Shown in pieces: positions 1 through 9,075 of a stretch of DNA of 64,000 nt (position 1 is its first letter; every line of letters begins with the position of its first letter). A program made the position numbers and the translations under genes. The notes under the pieces are model-generated. The model did no database searches and was not told the origin of the DNA. It saw nothing but the letters and a program-made list of their open reading frames with translations. Source of the DNA: Actinomyces vulturis (lineage in GTDB: Bacteria; Actinomycetota; Actinomycetes; Actinomycetales; Actinomycetaceae); the NCBI RefSeq assembly GCF_001687305.1, contig NZ_KV700385.1, positions 62,001 to 126,000 on the forward strand, given 5' to 3'.

Positions 1-610
1 CATCATCAAAATCGATGGTGCCGCGTTCAGACTTCACATCCTCATAACAGGACATCAGTGAAGCAACCGTAGACGACTCCACTCCAGCCACACCACTCCG
101 CCCATGTTCAATGGCTGCGCGTGCATAGTGTTCAGGCAAAGTCATAGTAACTTTGGCCCATTCAATTTCTCCTGCCAGGTCACGCAAGGTAGCCCGATCA
201 GTGGACACTCCAAGGCGCCGAGCAGCCTGGGCGACAAGAGAAATTTTCTGTTCTTCAATTCGTGGACATTGCCCACCCACAGCCGTAGGCCAGAAGTACT
301 GCAGTTGACGCAGTGCAGCGGAGTGAAAGGTACGTGCTTGTACCCTGTCAACGCCAAGATCTGCCAAACGTGAGCGCATTTCATGGGCAGCACGCGAGGT
401 AAAGGTGACAGCCAAAACCTGGGCAGGATCATATAGACCGGTGGCCGCACCATAGGCGATGCGATAGGTAATAGCGCGCGTTTTACCTGTTCCTGCACCA
501 GCGAGTACACATAAGGGCCCCTTGACATGCTCAGCTACCTGACGCTGGTCAGGATCCAAAGCAGCAAGGAGTTGTTCGGGCGCAGGGATGGAACGGGCTG
601 GGTTATTCAT
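1..610 (-). CDS. uvrD2: ATP-dependent DNA helicase UvrD2, N-terminal part (cut by window edge)
   Basis: This is the first 203 codons of a superfamily 1A helicase that unwinds DNA in repair; the rest lies beyond the left edge. The reading frame starts at ATG 610 (an overlapping GTG at 613 is an alternative) and is open to the edge. Residues 37-44 form the Walker A loop AGAGTGKT, followed by the typical RIAYGAA, VTFTSRAAHEMRSR (motif Ia) and ARTFHSAALR segments; the visible part ends at IDFDDV, where UvrD-family proteins have their LDFDDL motif. The next gene upstream on the same strand is nudC, the arrangement seen for uvrD2 (Rv3198c) and nudC (Rv3199c) in Mycobacterium tuberculosis. The UvrD2 assignment rests on that synteny, because the diagnostic C-terminal HRDC region is not visible. 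Confidence 0.85.
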   Translation of the reverse strand, partial: MNNPARSIPAPEQLLAALDPDQRQVAEHVKGPLCVLAGAGTGKTRAITYRIAYGAATGLYDPAQVLAVTFTSRAAHEMRSRLADLGVDRVQARTFHSAALRQLQYFWPTAVGGQCPRIEEQKISLVAQAARRLGVSTDRATLRDLAGEIEWAKVTMTLPEHYARAAIEHGRSGVAGVESSTVASLMSCYEDVKSERGTIDFDD

Positions 611-720
611 CACGGGCTAGCCTGCCATCGACCACCGACATTCTTCTAGCCTCGTGTTTCCCACCGTGATCCTTAAAAGAAAACAAGGCCTTGTGGAAAC
701 AGACGCCCAGCACTGTCACC

Positions 721-1677
721 TCAAGAAACCTTACTCACAAGAAGCGACAAATCCCTGCCGTACCAGTCATGAATCAGATTCCACGAGACGGACACAGGTG
801 CGGGCAACAACATGCCACCGCTAAGAACCTTGTCCTCAAATTCATCCCGACTCAGTACAAGAATGTCCGTAATTTCTTTTCCATCGGGTAGAGGATGAGG
901 GTCGTCTTCATCCACCCATGAGCGCATAGCCACCATCAAGCACCGGGGGAAAGGCCAGGGCTGAGAGTCCATGAACTCCATGCGTACCACGTCCAGGTTG
1001 GTTTCTTCCTTCACTTCGCGAACGACGGCCTGCTGCAGACTCTCCCCCGCTTCAACAAATCCCGCAATGGTGGAATAGCGTCCTTCGGGCCATGACGCAT
1101 TGTGGGCCAAGATAATACGGTCGCGTCCATCACGTAAAGCAGTAATCACTGCGGGATCTGTGCGCGGAAAGTGAAGTGCTGAACATCCAGGACAAGTGCG
1201 CACCCAGCCTGCTTGTGCCAATTCGGTGGCATGACCACAACGGGAGCAAAAGGGCTCGCGGTTATGCCATGCCGCGAGCGCCACGCCAATCCACGCGCTC
1301 TGGCAATCTTGGGCGCTGAGAAGGTGACCAAATTCGCGCAGGCCGATGGGGCGTCGTCGTGAATCTTCAGCACTTTTTTCTGCAGTATCAGTACTTCCAG
1401 GCAATTCGTCGTCAGGGTAGACAGCCGCCATAATGGCGCTGCCATCGTCGGAGCGTCCGATGAACATATGAGGGTACTCACGGCCTTCATCTGCGCTAAG
1501 AGGTGCCAGTCTCAAGGATTCCGACTGCCCACAATCATCATGGAACTGCAGCGCCAGAAGCGATCCGCGAGAAGTGACCGCAATACGCAAGGTGGTGGGG
1601 TCATCCCATAAACGTACGCACTCTTCACTGTCTAATCGGGTTTCAGGGTCACGATTCATTCCCCACAGTTCACTCAT
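721..1677 (-). CDS. nudC: NAD(+)/NADH diphosphatase NudC (Nudix hydrolase)
   Basis: This enzyme hydrolyses NAD(H) to AMP and NMN(H) and in other bacteria also removes NAD caps from RNA. The protein has 318 residues. A four-cysteine zinc ribbon is formed by C144, C147, C162 and C165. The Nudix box runs from G206 (GFVEAGES...REVKEET), with the metal-binding REVKEE at 220-225. It is followed at 238-243 by SQPWPF, the signature that separates NudC-type enzymes from other Nudix proteins. The N-terminal third is the poorly conserved NudC N-domain. The gene is 110 bp upstream of uvrD2 on the same strand and divergent from iscS. There is no Shine-Dalgarno sequence, but GAGTAT lies 6 nt before the ATG, so the mRNA may be leaderless. 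Confidence 0.95.
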   Translation of the reverse strand: MSELWGMNRDPETRLDSEECVRLWDDPTTLRIAVTSRGSLLALQFHDDCGQSESLRLAPLSADEGREYPHMFIGRSDDGSAIMAAVYPDDELPGSTDTAEKSAEDSRRRPIGLREFGHLLSAQDCQSAWIGVALAAWHNREPFCSRCGHATELAQAGWVRTCPGCSALHFPRTDPAVITALRDGRDRIILAHNASWPEGRYSTIAGFVEAGESLQQAVVREVKEETNLDVVRMEFMDSQPWPFPRCLMVAMRSWVDEDDPHPLPDGKEITDILVLSRDEFEDKVLSGGMLLPAPVSVSWNLIHDWYGRDLSLLVSKVS

Positions 1678-1683
1678 ACGGGC

Positions 1684-1689
1684 ATACTC
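1684..1689 (-). promoter_or_regulatory. Putative -10 box of nudC (leaderless)
   Basis: GAGTAT on the minus strand ends 6 nt before the nudC ATG at 1677. It matches the A2 and T6 positions of the TANNNT consensus but lacks the first T, so this is a weaker case than others in the window. No Shine-Dalgarno sequence is present. Confidence 0.4.
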
Positions 1690-1711
1690 TCACACCCTGT
1701 TTGTACTGCCA

Positions 1712-1748
1712 GTGTCAGCCGGTGTTTCCTGCGCATTACAGTGGTGGG
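1712..1748 (+). promoter_or_regulatory. Putative promoter of iscS (leaderless)
   Basis: The -10 box TACAGT is at 1737-1742, and a weak -35 GTGTCA may lie at 1712-1717. The spacer GGTGGG (6 nt) leads directly to GTG 1749. This geometry would start the transcript at the start codon and is the main reason for preferring GTG 1749 over the upstream in-frame codon at 1701. Confidence 0.6.
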
Positions 1749-3062
1749 GTGAGCACACGCACCTACCTTGACGACGCAGCCTCAGCACCGTTGTACCCCG
1801 AGGTCATCGATCAGATGCACCGAGACCATACTGACCTGTTCGCGAATCCCAGCGCTCTGCATACCTCAGGGCGTCACTGCGATGGTCTACTGATGGAGGC
1901 TCGCGAGCGGGTGGCGGCGTGTTTGGATGCTCAGGCTCATGAAGTGATGTTTATGGGTGGTGGCACGGAATCGGACGCGTTAGTGATCGCGGGGCGTGCC
2001 TGGCATTGGGCCTCTACCCGTAACACTCCTCCCGTTCTCATGGTCAGTGCCGTGGAACATCCAGCGGTGATGGATAGTGCGAAAACTGCTGCTGCACTGA
2101 CTGGTGGGCGCCTTGAGATCATTGAGGTCGATAATCAGGGGCGTGTTCGTCTCGATCATCTCGATGCACTTCTCACCAAGCATGCGCAAAACACAGCCTT
2201 AGTCAGTGTGATGAGCGTGAACAATGAAACGGGCACAATTGAGCCTGTGACTGACGTTGTCCAGCATGTGCGCACGGCCTGCCAGTCTTACGCAGAAACA
2301 GCCCGTGCAGCCAAAAACGCTGCTTTGCCGTCCGTCTCCTCCTATGGGGGCTCAACCGGCAACATGGGAAACTCCGGTTTAGCAGGCGCCTTACCACCAG
2401 TTCCACCGTCCATTCCGGTCCATACCGACGCCGTTGCCGCAGCTGGTCGTATCCCACTCTCTTTCGCTTCTCTCGGGGTAGATGCCATGAGTATCACCGC
2501 CCACAAGATTGGTGGGCCGGTCGGTATTGCTGCCCTCATTGCCAAGCGCGATCTGGAATTAACCGTCCCTATGGGTGGTGGTCGCCAAGAGCGCGGTATT
2601 CGCTCAGGAACCCATGACGTTGTAGGGGCTCGCGCCTTAGCTTTAGCTTTGGAGATTTCCTGCGCAAATCGTGATGAAACTACTGCTCGTTTGAGCGATT
2701 TTTGCCAGCAGTTGCGCACGATGATAGCCAGTCTTCCTGGCGTTCATGCCACAATTACTGCCCCTGCTGATCATTCACCTGCAGTAGTACATTGCTGGTG
2801 CGACAAGGCTGACGGGCAGGCACTCATCATGGCTCTTGATATGGCCGGTATTGATACCTCTGCTGGTTCGGCCTGTCATGCCGGTGTTCCTGGACCCTCT
2901 GAGGTTCTTGTGGCGATGGGCTACGACGATGCGCGCGCCCGATCCACCGTACGATTTTCAATGGGACCAGCAACGACGCAAACTGATATTGACCATGTGC
3001 TGCGGGTTTTCCCCGGAGCCTTAGACTTGGCCCGAGGAACCTGGGCGCGGACTCACCGGTGA
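1749..3062 (+). CDS. iscS: Cysteine desulfurase (IscS/NifS family)
   Basis: This PLP enzyme removes sulfur from cysteine and passes it on as persulfide, here probably to MnmA, encoded next. Starting at GTG 1749 gives 437 residues that open with TYLDDAASAPLYPEV, the normal N-terminus of the family; the frame is open to 1701 but that extension is unlike the family. Visible motifs are the AVEHPAV histidine, NNETGTIEPV, the cofactor-binding HTDAV aspartate, the Schiff-base lysine in TAHKIGGP, and the sulfur-accepting cysteine in SAGSACHAG. Between the segment ending CQSYAETARAAKN and HTDAV there is a Ser/Gly/Pro-rich insertion of about 40 residues that ordinary IscS proteins lack. IscS followed by MnmA and close to EtfBA matches gene order in other actinobacteria. 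Confidence 0.92.
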   Translation: MSTRTYLDDAASAPLYPEVIDQMHRDHTDLFANPSALHTSGRHCDGLLMEARERVAACLDAQAHEVMFMGGGTESDALVIAGRAWHWASTRNTPPVLMVSAVEHPAVMDSAKTAAALTGGRLEIIEVDNQGRVRLDHLDALLTKHAQNTALVSVMSVNNETGTIEPVTDVVQHVRTACQSYAETARAAKNAALPSVSSYGGSTGNMGNSGLAGALPPVPPSIPVHTDAVAAAGRIPLSFASLGVDAMSITAHKIGGPVGIAALIAKRDLELTVPMGGGRQERGIRSGTHDVVGARALALALEISCANRDETTARLSDFCQQLRTMIASLPGVHATITAPADHSPAVVHCWCDKADGQALIMALDMAGIDTSAGSACHAGVPGPSEVLVAMGYDDARARSTVRFSMGPATTQTDIDHVLRVFPGALDLARGTWARTHR

Positions 3063-3478
3063 ACACATCCACTCCCAACCATGCAGTAGATATAGGGAAC
3101 AGCACACCTCACTCACGTGCGAGCATTGATGCGTCTGTATCGGCTGTTCTCATCAGCCAAGGATCATGCGCCATAGACTGCTTCTCTCACACGTAAGTGA
3201 AGTGCTACTCAATCACTCATGAGCAAGTGCTATTGCCACATACGCTCATGTAAGGTGAATCCTCAGAATTGGTTCGTGGGAGCCTCACGACGGCTCTCTG
3301 GACCATGAGAAGAGTACTAAGCGTTAAATGTTCTCATCTCAAACAATCAATCTTTCGTTCAGAGTTTTCATCGGCAAACTTCTGTTCATAAGAATTCTCA
3401 TCACAAGAATTCTCATCACGCAGCCGTATCGGTTGCGCCACATACATGTCATCGTTTTATCCCATATCAGGAGCACCC
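3063..3478 (+). other. Intergenic region iscS-mnmA with hairpin and tandem repeat
   Basis: I find no convincing gene in these 416 bp. An imperfect hairpin of about 13 bp lies at 3271-3304 (arms GGTTCGTGGGAGCC and GGCTCTCTGGACC, with wobble pairs and one bulge). A perfect tandem 15-bp repeat, AAGAATTCTCATCAC twice, occupies 3390-3419. The mnmA Shine-Dalgarno AGGAG follows at 3470-3474. The mnmA promoter must lie here or upstream, but I could not single it out. Confidence 0.5.
3390..3419 (+). repeat. Tandem 15-bp direct repeat upstream of mnmA
   Basis: Two exact adjacent copies of AAGAATTCTCATCAC, each containing the palindrome GAATTC, lie 60 bp before the mnmA start. They could be a regulator site or a local duplication; nothing in the sequence decides between these. 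Confidence 0.6.
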
Positions 3479-4672
3479 ATGCGAGTTTTGGCGGCATTGA
3501 GCGGCGGCGTCGATTCAGCCGTTGCTGCAGCACGAGCCGTTGAGGCTGGACATGAGGTGGTGGGTGTTCACATGGCCCTATCACGCAACCGTGCCCAGTC
3601 ACGCAGTGGCTCACGCGGATGCTGTTCTATTGAGGATGCCTCCGACGCCCGCCGCGCCGCAGACATCCTCGACATTCCCTTCTACGTGTGGGACTTATCC
3701 GAAGAATTTGAACAACGCGTCATCACTGACTTCCTTGCTGAATACAAAGCAGGCCGCACTCCCAACCCCTGTGTGCGCTGCAATGAACGAGTCAAGTTCG
3801 ATGCCCTCCTCGAACGCGGCCTAGCCATGGGCTTCGATGCAGTAGCCACTGGCCATTACGCTCGCATTCATGGTGGCGCTGCCGACGGGCGCCCCGGTGA
3901 TGCCGCCAGTGTTCGTCTCTCTCGCGCCGCAGACAAGGCCAAAGATCAGTCCTATGTACTTGCGGTCTCCGGCTCTGAAGCGCTTTCCCGCGCCCTCTTC
4001 CCCTTGGGGGATGTGCCCAGTAAGGATGAGGTGCGCAAAGAAGCCTCCCGACGCAACTTACCCGTTGCTTCTAAACCGGACTCCTATGACATCTGCTTCG
4101 TAGCTGACGGCGATACCCGTGGCTTCCTGCGTAATGCGCTCGGCTCCCAGCCGGGTAATATCGTCACCCCAGAAGGTGACGTGCTCGGTGAGCACAACGG
4201 CTACTTCGGATACACCGTAGGTCAGCGTAAGGGCCTTGGCCTGACCGTTCCCGCTGAGGATGGCCAGCCCCGCTACGTGCTGGCCACGCGGCCCGAGACC
4301 AATGAAGTTGTGGTTGGCCCAGCGGCCCTGCTCTCACGCACGCGGCTCGACGGCACCCACATCCACATGCTTGCCCCCTATCCTGAATCCGGTCAATGGG
4401 ATGACGTACATGTCCAGGTACGTGCCCACGGACGCGCTCTGCCCGCGACAGTGAAACTCTCTGACAGCATCGGTGGTAAAAGCCAAGATAAAACCAGCGA
4501 CACGGCGTCAAACACCCCAGAAAACGCGCCTGCTCACACCGTCGATATCTCCATGGAAGTGACCTTGTATGAGCCACTTCGCGGCGTGGCCGCCGGCCAA
4601 AGCGTCGTGGTGTATGACCAGGACAATGAGACTGTTCTGGCTGAAGCCACCCTCGAAATCCCTAACGTATGA
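3479..4672 (+). CDS. mnmA: tRNA-specific 2-thiouridylase MnmA
   Basis: MnmA thiolates uridine 34 of the Glu, Gln and Lys tRNAs, using ATP and sulfur relayed from a cysteine desulfurase. ATG 3479 is chosen because AGGAG ends 4 nt upstream within ATCAGGAGCACCC and the protein then begins [14 protein letters not shown], the family N-terminus with the PP-loop SGGVDS. The two catalytic cysteines are visible in NPCVRCNE and DICFVADG, and GHYAR and the GQRKGLGL segment are present. The protein has 397 residues. A hydrophilic insertion of about 25 residues ([18 protein letters not shown]) sits in the C-terminal beta-barrel domain, where most MnmA proteins have a short turn. It follows iscS, its likely sulfur donor, and precedes etfB by 97 bp. 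Confidence 0.95.
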   Translation: MRVLAALSGGVDSAVAAARAVEAGHEVVGVHMALSRNRAQSRSGSRGCCSIEDASDARRAADILDIPFYVWDLSEEFEQRVITDFLAEYKAGRTPNPCVRCNERVKFDALLERGLAMGFDAVATGHYARIHGGAADGRPGDAASVRLSRAADKAKDQSYVLAVSGSEALSRALFPLGDVPSKDEVRKEASRRNLPVASKPDSYDICFVADGDTRGFLRNALGSQPGNIVTPEGDVLGEHNGYFGYTVGQRKGLGLTVPAEDGQPRYVLATRPETNEVVVGPAALLSRTRLDGTHIHMLAPYPESGQWDDVHVQVRAHGRALPATVKLSDSIGGKSQDKTSDTASNTPENAPAHTVDISMEVTLYEPLRGVAAGQSVVVYDQDNETVLAEATLEIPNV

Positions 4673-4769
4673 CACAACTTCTTCACAGACTCATCACGTC
4701 CTCAGTGGCAATGGTCGCATTGAGCGATTATGCCTAGATTTTGCTGCCCTAAATTGACAGTCTTGGACC

Positions 4770-5582
4770 ATGAAGATTGTGGTCTGTGTCAAGCACGTCC
4801 CTGACGTGCAGTCCGAACGCCGTTTTGACGACTCTCGACTCGTACGCGGTGAAGACGACGTGCTCAACGAACTCGATGAAAACGCTGTTGAAGCAGCCGT
4901 CAGCCTGGTTGAAGATCTTGGTGGTGAAGTCATCGTCTTGACCATGGGGGATGAAGACGCAGAAGACGGCGTGCGCCGCGCCCTGCAAATGGGTGCCGAT
5001 AGCGGCGTCATCGTGGCCGATGCTGCTCTCGAAGGCACCGATGTTCCCGGAACCGCTACCGTCCTGGCCCGTGCTATCTCCCGTATCGGCGGCTGCACCA
5101 TCTGTGAAGACGGCACTGACTGTGGCAACCCACTGGGCGATGTTGACCTCATCATCACCGGTATGGCTTCCCTAGATGCCATGACCTCCATGCTTCCCGC
5201 CGCCTTGGCCACCGTTCTTAAAGTTCCCGCCCTCACACTGGCAAATTCCCTAACCGTCTCCAGTCAGGACGTGAACATTACCCGCACGCTTGGAGCCGTA
5301 TCCCAAAGTCTCACTGCCCCTTTGCCCGCAGTGGTCAGTGTGACGGACCAGGCCAATGAGCCTCGTTACCCCAACTTCGCTGCCATGCGCGCGGCAAAGA
5401 AGAAACCAATTGATGTGTGGAGTTTGCAAGACCTTGGCCTTGCTGAGGAACAGGTTGTTGCCCGCACTGAAGTGACCGCAGCAAGCCAGCGTCCTGAACG
5501 TCAGGCCGGCACTATCATCACCGACGCCGGTGAAGCAGGAACTCGTCTGGCCCAATGGCTGCGCGACGAAGGCCTTGTCTAA
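4770..5582 (+). CDS. etfB: Electron transfer flavoprotein subunit beta
   Basis: EtfB pairs with EtfA to form the FAD/AMP-containing electron carrier that accepts electrons from dehydrogenases. The 270-residue protein starts MKIVVCVKHVPDVQ, contains the LNELDENAVEAA segment, the AMP-binding loop region DLIITGMASLDAMTSMLPAALA and the C-terminal RYPNFAAMRAAKKKP stretch that contacts the alpha subunit. Length and motifs are normal for the family. There is no good Shine-Dalgarno sequence; CAGTCT lies 6 nt before the ATG and could be a weak -10 box for a leaderless mRNA. etfA follows after 129 bp, and the iscS-mnmA-etfBA neighbourhood is recognisable in other actinobacteria. An anaerobic FixA role is possible, but no fixC or fixX is nearby. 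Confidence 0.93.
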   Translation: MKIVVCVKHVPDVQSERRFDDSRLVRGEDDVLNELDENAVEAAVSLVEDLGGEVIVLTMGDEDAEDGVRRALQMGADSGVIVADAALEGTDVPGTATVLARAISRIGGCTICEDGTDCGNPLGDVDLIITGMASLDAMTSMLPAALATVLKVPALTLANSLTVSSQDVNITRTLGAVSQSLTAPLPAVVSVTDQANEPRYPNFAAMRAAKKKPIDVWSLQDLGLAEEQVVARTEVTAASQRPERQAGTIITDAGEAGTRLAQWLRDEGLV

Positions 5583-5711
5583 GTTCTTTTTCTTACGTTC
5601 CGCCTATTGCACTAGGCGAGCACTCATGAAGTAGGCATCATCATTGTCCGTGGAGGTATCCACAGTGCCGCTTCGATACATTCGTTCAGTCCACGCGAAA
5701 GAATTCTTCTC

Positions 5712-6704
5712 ATGACCGCTGCCCCCGTTCTCATCGTCAGCCCTCAGCACACTGATGCTGATGTGCTCAGCGAACTGATTGCCGGCGCCCGATCTTTAAC
5801 CGATGGCCCCATCGCTGTTTTGGCCGCCACCGATTCTCAGGCCGCCACCGTGGATTGCCCCACTGGTTTCGACGAGCAGTCCTTAGCCGCTGCCGGCGCC
5901 ACCCACCTCGTAGTGGGTTCCTGGGCACAAGGTGATGCACGTCTTTCTGCCACGCTGGCGGACATTGCTGCCGAAGCCGTCAAGCGCTTGGATGCTCACC
6001 TCGTGCTTATTCCTTCCTCGTACGAAGGCAAAGACTGTGCTGGCTGCCTAGCTATGTTGACCGGCGGCGCTGCCGTCTGCGATGCCACCGCTGTAGTTGC
6101 TGACGGTGACAAGATCATGGCCAGGAAACTTGTCCTGTCTGGTTCATGGGACACCACCGTGACAACTGCTACGAATTTCACCCCGATCATTACTGTTGCT
6201 CCCGGTACTTTCTCCGATTGTGCACAGGTTGCTTCTGCTGGTCTCGAACGAGTCGATGTATCCGACGCCGTCGTGTCACCTGCCGCCGCAAGCGTCCAGT
6301 TGGTCTCTCAAGAACAGAGCGCTCATGGTGACGGTCCCGAACTCACCAGTGCTCGCACTGTTGTGGTAGGTGGCCGTGGTGTCGATGGTGACTTCGACTT
6401 GGTTCGTGGGCTTGCTCAGCGCCTTGGTGCTGGCGTGGGCGCTACCCGTGTAGCCTGTGATGAAGGTTGGATCGATCGCAGCGCTCAAGTGGGTCAAACT
6501 GGCGTAAGCATTAGCCCGAGCCTCTACATTGGCCTGGGTGTATCCGGGGCCGTACACCATACCTCCGGCATTCAGGGAGCACAGAAGATTGTTGCTATTT
6601 GTGATGATTCTGAGGCACCGATTTTTGAGATGGCCGATTTCGGAATCGTGGGCGATGTGACTGAGGTTGTGCCTCAGTTGCTTGAAGCACTCAACGAAAA
6701 CTAA
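5712..6704 (+). CDS. etfA: Electron transfer flavoprotein subunit alpha
   Basis: EtfA binds FAD and forms the heterodimer with EtfB. The protein has 330 residues. The N-terminal half is the Rossmann-like ETF domain. The C-terminal FAD-binding domain carries the family signature, seen as VVGGRGVDG, ACDEGWIDRSAQVGQTGVSI, YIGLGVSGAVHHTSGIQGA and IFEMADFGIVGDVTEVVP. The start ATG 5712 has only a weak purine-rich stretch (GAAAGAA) upstream. Because 129 bp separate it from etfB, an extra promoter is possible; TACATT at 5677-5682 is a candidate -10. glgX begins 68 bp downstream. Confidence 0.93.
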   Translation: MTAAPVLIVSPQHTDADVLSELIAGARSLTDGPIAVLAATDSQAATVDCPTGFDEQSLAAAGATHLVVGSWAQGDARLSATLADIAAEAVKRLDAHLVLIPSSYEGKDCAGCLAMLTGGAAVCDATAVVADGDKIMARKLVLSGSWDTTVTTATNFTPIITVAPGTFSDCAQVASAGLERVDVSDAVVSPAAASVQLVSQEQSAHGDGPELTSARTVVVGGRGVDGDFDLVRGLAQRLGAGVGATRVACDEGWIDRSAQVGQTGVSISPSLYIGLGVSGAVHHTSGIQGAQKIVAICDDSEAPIFEMADFGIVGDVTEVVPQLLEALNEN

Positions 6705-6772
6705 GTTATCTTCTCGGTTTTCCGTCCGCTCTCAAGTGGCCCTATGCCCCTTGACCGTCAAGAATAGTGCGC

Positions 6773-9070
6773 ATGTTTCCTCACCTTGATCCCGCACCGC
6801 TAACCCACAGCGGAGCCTCAAATCCTTACCGTTACGGCGCAACCGTTACGGGTGATGGCGTGGACTTCGTGGTGTGGGCACCACACGCAACCCACGTGGA
6901 TGTGTGTCTCTTCCAACCTCTCCCTCTTGGCCAGGCACCAGTTTCAGAGAAAACTGAATCCACTGAGCCCCAGTATTTGGGCTCAGAAATTCGCGTTGGT
7001 ATGCATGGTCCGGACAAGGGACGTTTCCATGTACACGTGCCCGGAGTGGGGGTAGGGACTCGTTACGGTTTCCGTGTTCATGGCCCCTGGGAGCCCGAAC
7101 GGGGCTTGCTGCATAACCCCAGCAAACTGCTCTTGGACCCTTATGCGCGTGCAGTCACTGGTTCAGTTGTTCTTGGCCCAGAGATTTTTGCTCACGAAGT
7201 AAACGCTGCACTTGCTCCGCAGACCTATCCTCTTCGCCGCTCAAATAAAGATTCTGCTGGATATTCTCGCCTGGGCGTAGTGGCTGGTCCTGGTTTCCCT
7301 GTAGTTCCTGGTCCCGTACGCGATGACAGCGACGTCATCATCTATGAAACCCATGTCAAAGGCATCACTCAACTTCTTCCCGGTGTCCCTGAACACCTGC
7401 GCGGTACCTACGCAGGCCTTGCTCACCCGGTAACCATTTCTCACCTCAAGGCCTTGGGCATCACTGCCGTAGAACTGCTGCCGATTCATGCTATGTGTAC
7501 TGAGCCATGGCTGATGATGCATGGCCGTGAAAACTACTGGGGCTACTCCACCCTCAACTTCTTTAGCCCTGAACCTACCTATGCTACTGCCCAAGCACAG
7601 GCTCAGGGGCCGCTGGCTGTTCTTGATGAAGTCCGTGGCATGGTCTCGATGCTCCATGAGGCCGGGCTGGAAGTCATCATGGACGTGGTTTACAACCACA
7701 CATGCGAGTCTGGCACGGATGGTCCCACACTGAGCCTTCGTGGTTTTGATAACGAGGGCTACTACCTCCATGCTCCCGGAGCTCCGAATGTGGACGTAGA
7801 CGTAACCGGCACCGGCAATACTGTCGATTTCCGTAGTGCCACCGCCGTGCAGTTGGCTCTTGATTCGTTACGCTATTGGGCAAGTGATGTGGGCGTGGAT
7901 GGTTTCCGCTTTGACTTGGCAGTGACTCTTGGCCGCAATGCCAGCGAGTTCTCCTCTAATCACCCGCTCCTTATTGCGATGGCGACCGATCCCATCCTCT
8001 CCTCTAAACGCCTCATCGCTGAACCCTGGGATGTGGGTCCGGGGGGTTGGCGCACAGGAGAGTTCCCCTCCCCGTTCCAAGATTGGAACGATCGTTACCG
8101 TGGTAGCGTGCGTTCCTTCTGGTTGCAAGATGCCAGTCAGATTGCTCGCGGGCGCTGCGGCAACACTTTCCAGGACATGGCCACCCGTCTGTGCGGTAGC
8201 CAAGATGTGTTTGGTCAAGGGGCTTTGCCTGGTGGTCGTGGTCCGCTTGCCTCCATTAACTTCATCACCGCCCACGATGGCTTCACCCTGCGTGACCTGA
8301 CCTGTTTCGATCACAAGCACAACATGGCCAACGGTGAAGACAACCGTGATGGCTCTGATGATAACCGTTCATGGAACCACGGCTTTGAAGGCGAGGTACC
8401 TCAGGGCATTGACGCTGAACCTGTGGAACTACTGCGCCGACGCAACGCTCGCAACATGATGGCCACCCTGCTGATCAGTACAGGAACTCCCATGATGTTA
8501 GGTGGCGATGAAATGGGGCGTACCCAGCAGGGCAATAACAATTCTTACTGCCAAGACAATGAGATCAGCTGGTATGACTGGGATTTGAAATCATGGCAAC
8601 GTGACATGCTAGCCACCACTCGTCTACTGACGCACCTGCGCCATAAGCATCCGGTACTGCGCCCGACACAATTTGCTACCGGACAAGTTGCCGAAGGTGA
8701 TGTACTGCCGGATGTGTCCTGGTATTCCTCCTCGGGTACAGTGATGCGCCCCGATGAGTGGAATGATCCCACTACACGCGTCATCCAGATGATGCGTTCT
8801 GGCCAGCCGATGGGCGATGGTGATGCGCTCATCGTCATCAATGGTGCACTGGACCAGGTAGACGTGACCTTACCAAAGGGCCGCGGTTTGGAATACCGCC
8901 TCCTGTGGGATTCCACCTGGGCTGCCCCTCGCCGAGATACACGCGAGTTCGCCACTATGCATCGCGTTGATGATGACACGGAGGTTCGTCGCGACCGTGG
9001 CGGCGACGTGACTACCATTGATGCCTTGAGTATGCGTATTTATCTCTCCACTCCCCCTGACGTACACTGA
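6773..9070 (+). CDS. glgX: Glycogen debranching enzyme GlgX (GH13, isoamylase type)
   Basis: GlgX hydrolyses alpha-1,6 branches of phosphorylase-trimmed glycogen. The protein has 765 residues from ATG 6773 (an in-frame GTG at 6767 is an alternative). An N-terminal CBM48 domain (VDFVVWAPHATHVDVCLF, YGFRVHGPW) is followed by the GH13 barrel with DVVYNHTCES, the nucleophile in DGFRFDLAV, the acid/base glutamate in LIAEPWDVG and the third acid in FITAHDGF. DNRDGSDDNRSWNHG and GGDEMGRTQQGNNNSYCQDN are typical of GlgX/TreX enzymes. AAGAAT lies 7 nt before ATG 6773 and might be a -10 box. The gene sits at the start of a storage-glucan region. GlgX and TreX cannot be told apart by sequence motif; the glycogen context favours GlgX. 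Confidence 0.94.
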   Translation: MFPHLDPAPLTHSGASNPYRYGATVTGDGVDFVVWAPHATHVDVCLFQPLPLGQAPVSEKTESTEPQYLGSEIRVGMHGPDKGRFHVHVPGVGVGTRYGFRVHGPWEPERGLLHNPSKLLLDPYARAVTGSVVLGPEIFAHEVNAALAPQTYPLRRSNKDSAGYSRLGVVAGPGFPVVPGPVRDDSDVIIYETHVKGITQLLPGVPEHLRGTYAGLAHPVTISHLKALGITAVELLPIHAMCTEPWLMMHGRENYWGYSTLNFFSPEPTYATAQAQAQGPLAVLDEVRGMVSMLHEAGLEVIMDVVYNHTCESGTDGPTLSLRGFDNEGYYLHAPGAPNVDVDVTGTGNTVDFRSATAVQLALDSLRYWASDVGVDGFRFDLAVTLGRNASEFSSNHPLLIAMATDPILSSKRLIAEPWDVGPGGWRTGEFPSPFQDWNDRYRGSVRSFWLQDASQIARGRCGNTFQDMATRLCGSQDVFGQGALPGGRGPLASINFITAHDGFTLRDLTCFDHKHNMANGEDNRDGSDDNRSWNHGFEGEVPQGIDAEPVELLRRRNARNMMATLLISTGTPMMLGGDEMGRTQQGNNNSYCQDNEISWYDWDLKSWQRDMLATTRLLTHLRHKHPVLRPTQFATGQVAEGDVLPDVSWYSSSGTVMRPDEWNDPTTRVIQMMRSGQPMGDGDALIVINGALDQVDVTLPKGRGLEYRLLWDSTWAAPRRDTREFATMHRVDDDTEVRRDRGGDVTTIDALSMRIYLSTPPDVH
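9063..9068 (+). promoter_or_regulatory. Putative -10 box of trpS (leaderless)
   Basis: TACACT is followed by the 7-nt spacer GACCGCT and the trpS ATG at 9076. The box overlaps the last codons of glgX, only 5 bp separate the two genes, and there is no Shine-Dalgarno sequence. Transcription from here would start at or next to the ATG. No clear -35 is visible. Confidence 0.55.
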
Positions 9071-9075
9071 CCGCT

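Noticed and set aside
1701-1748. The longer start of the cysteine desulfurase
   Set aside because: The extra 16 residues overlap the promoter region, are unlike the family, and the TACAGT box sits exactly 6 nt before GTG 1749.
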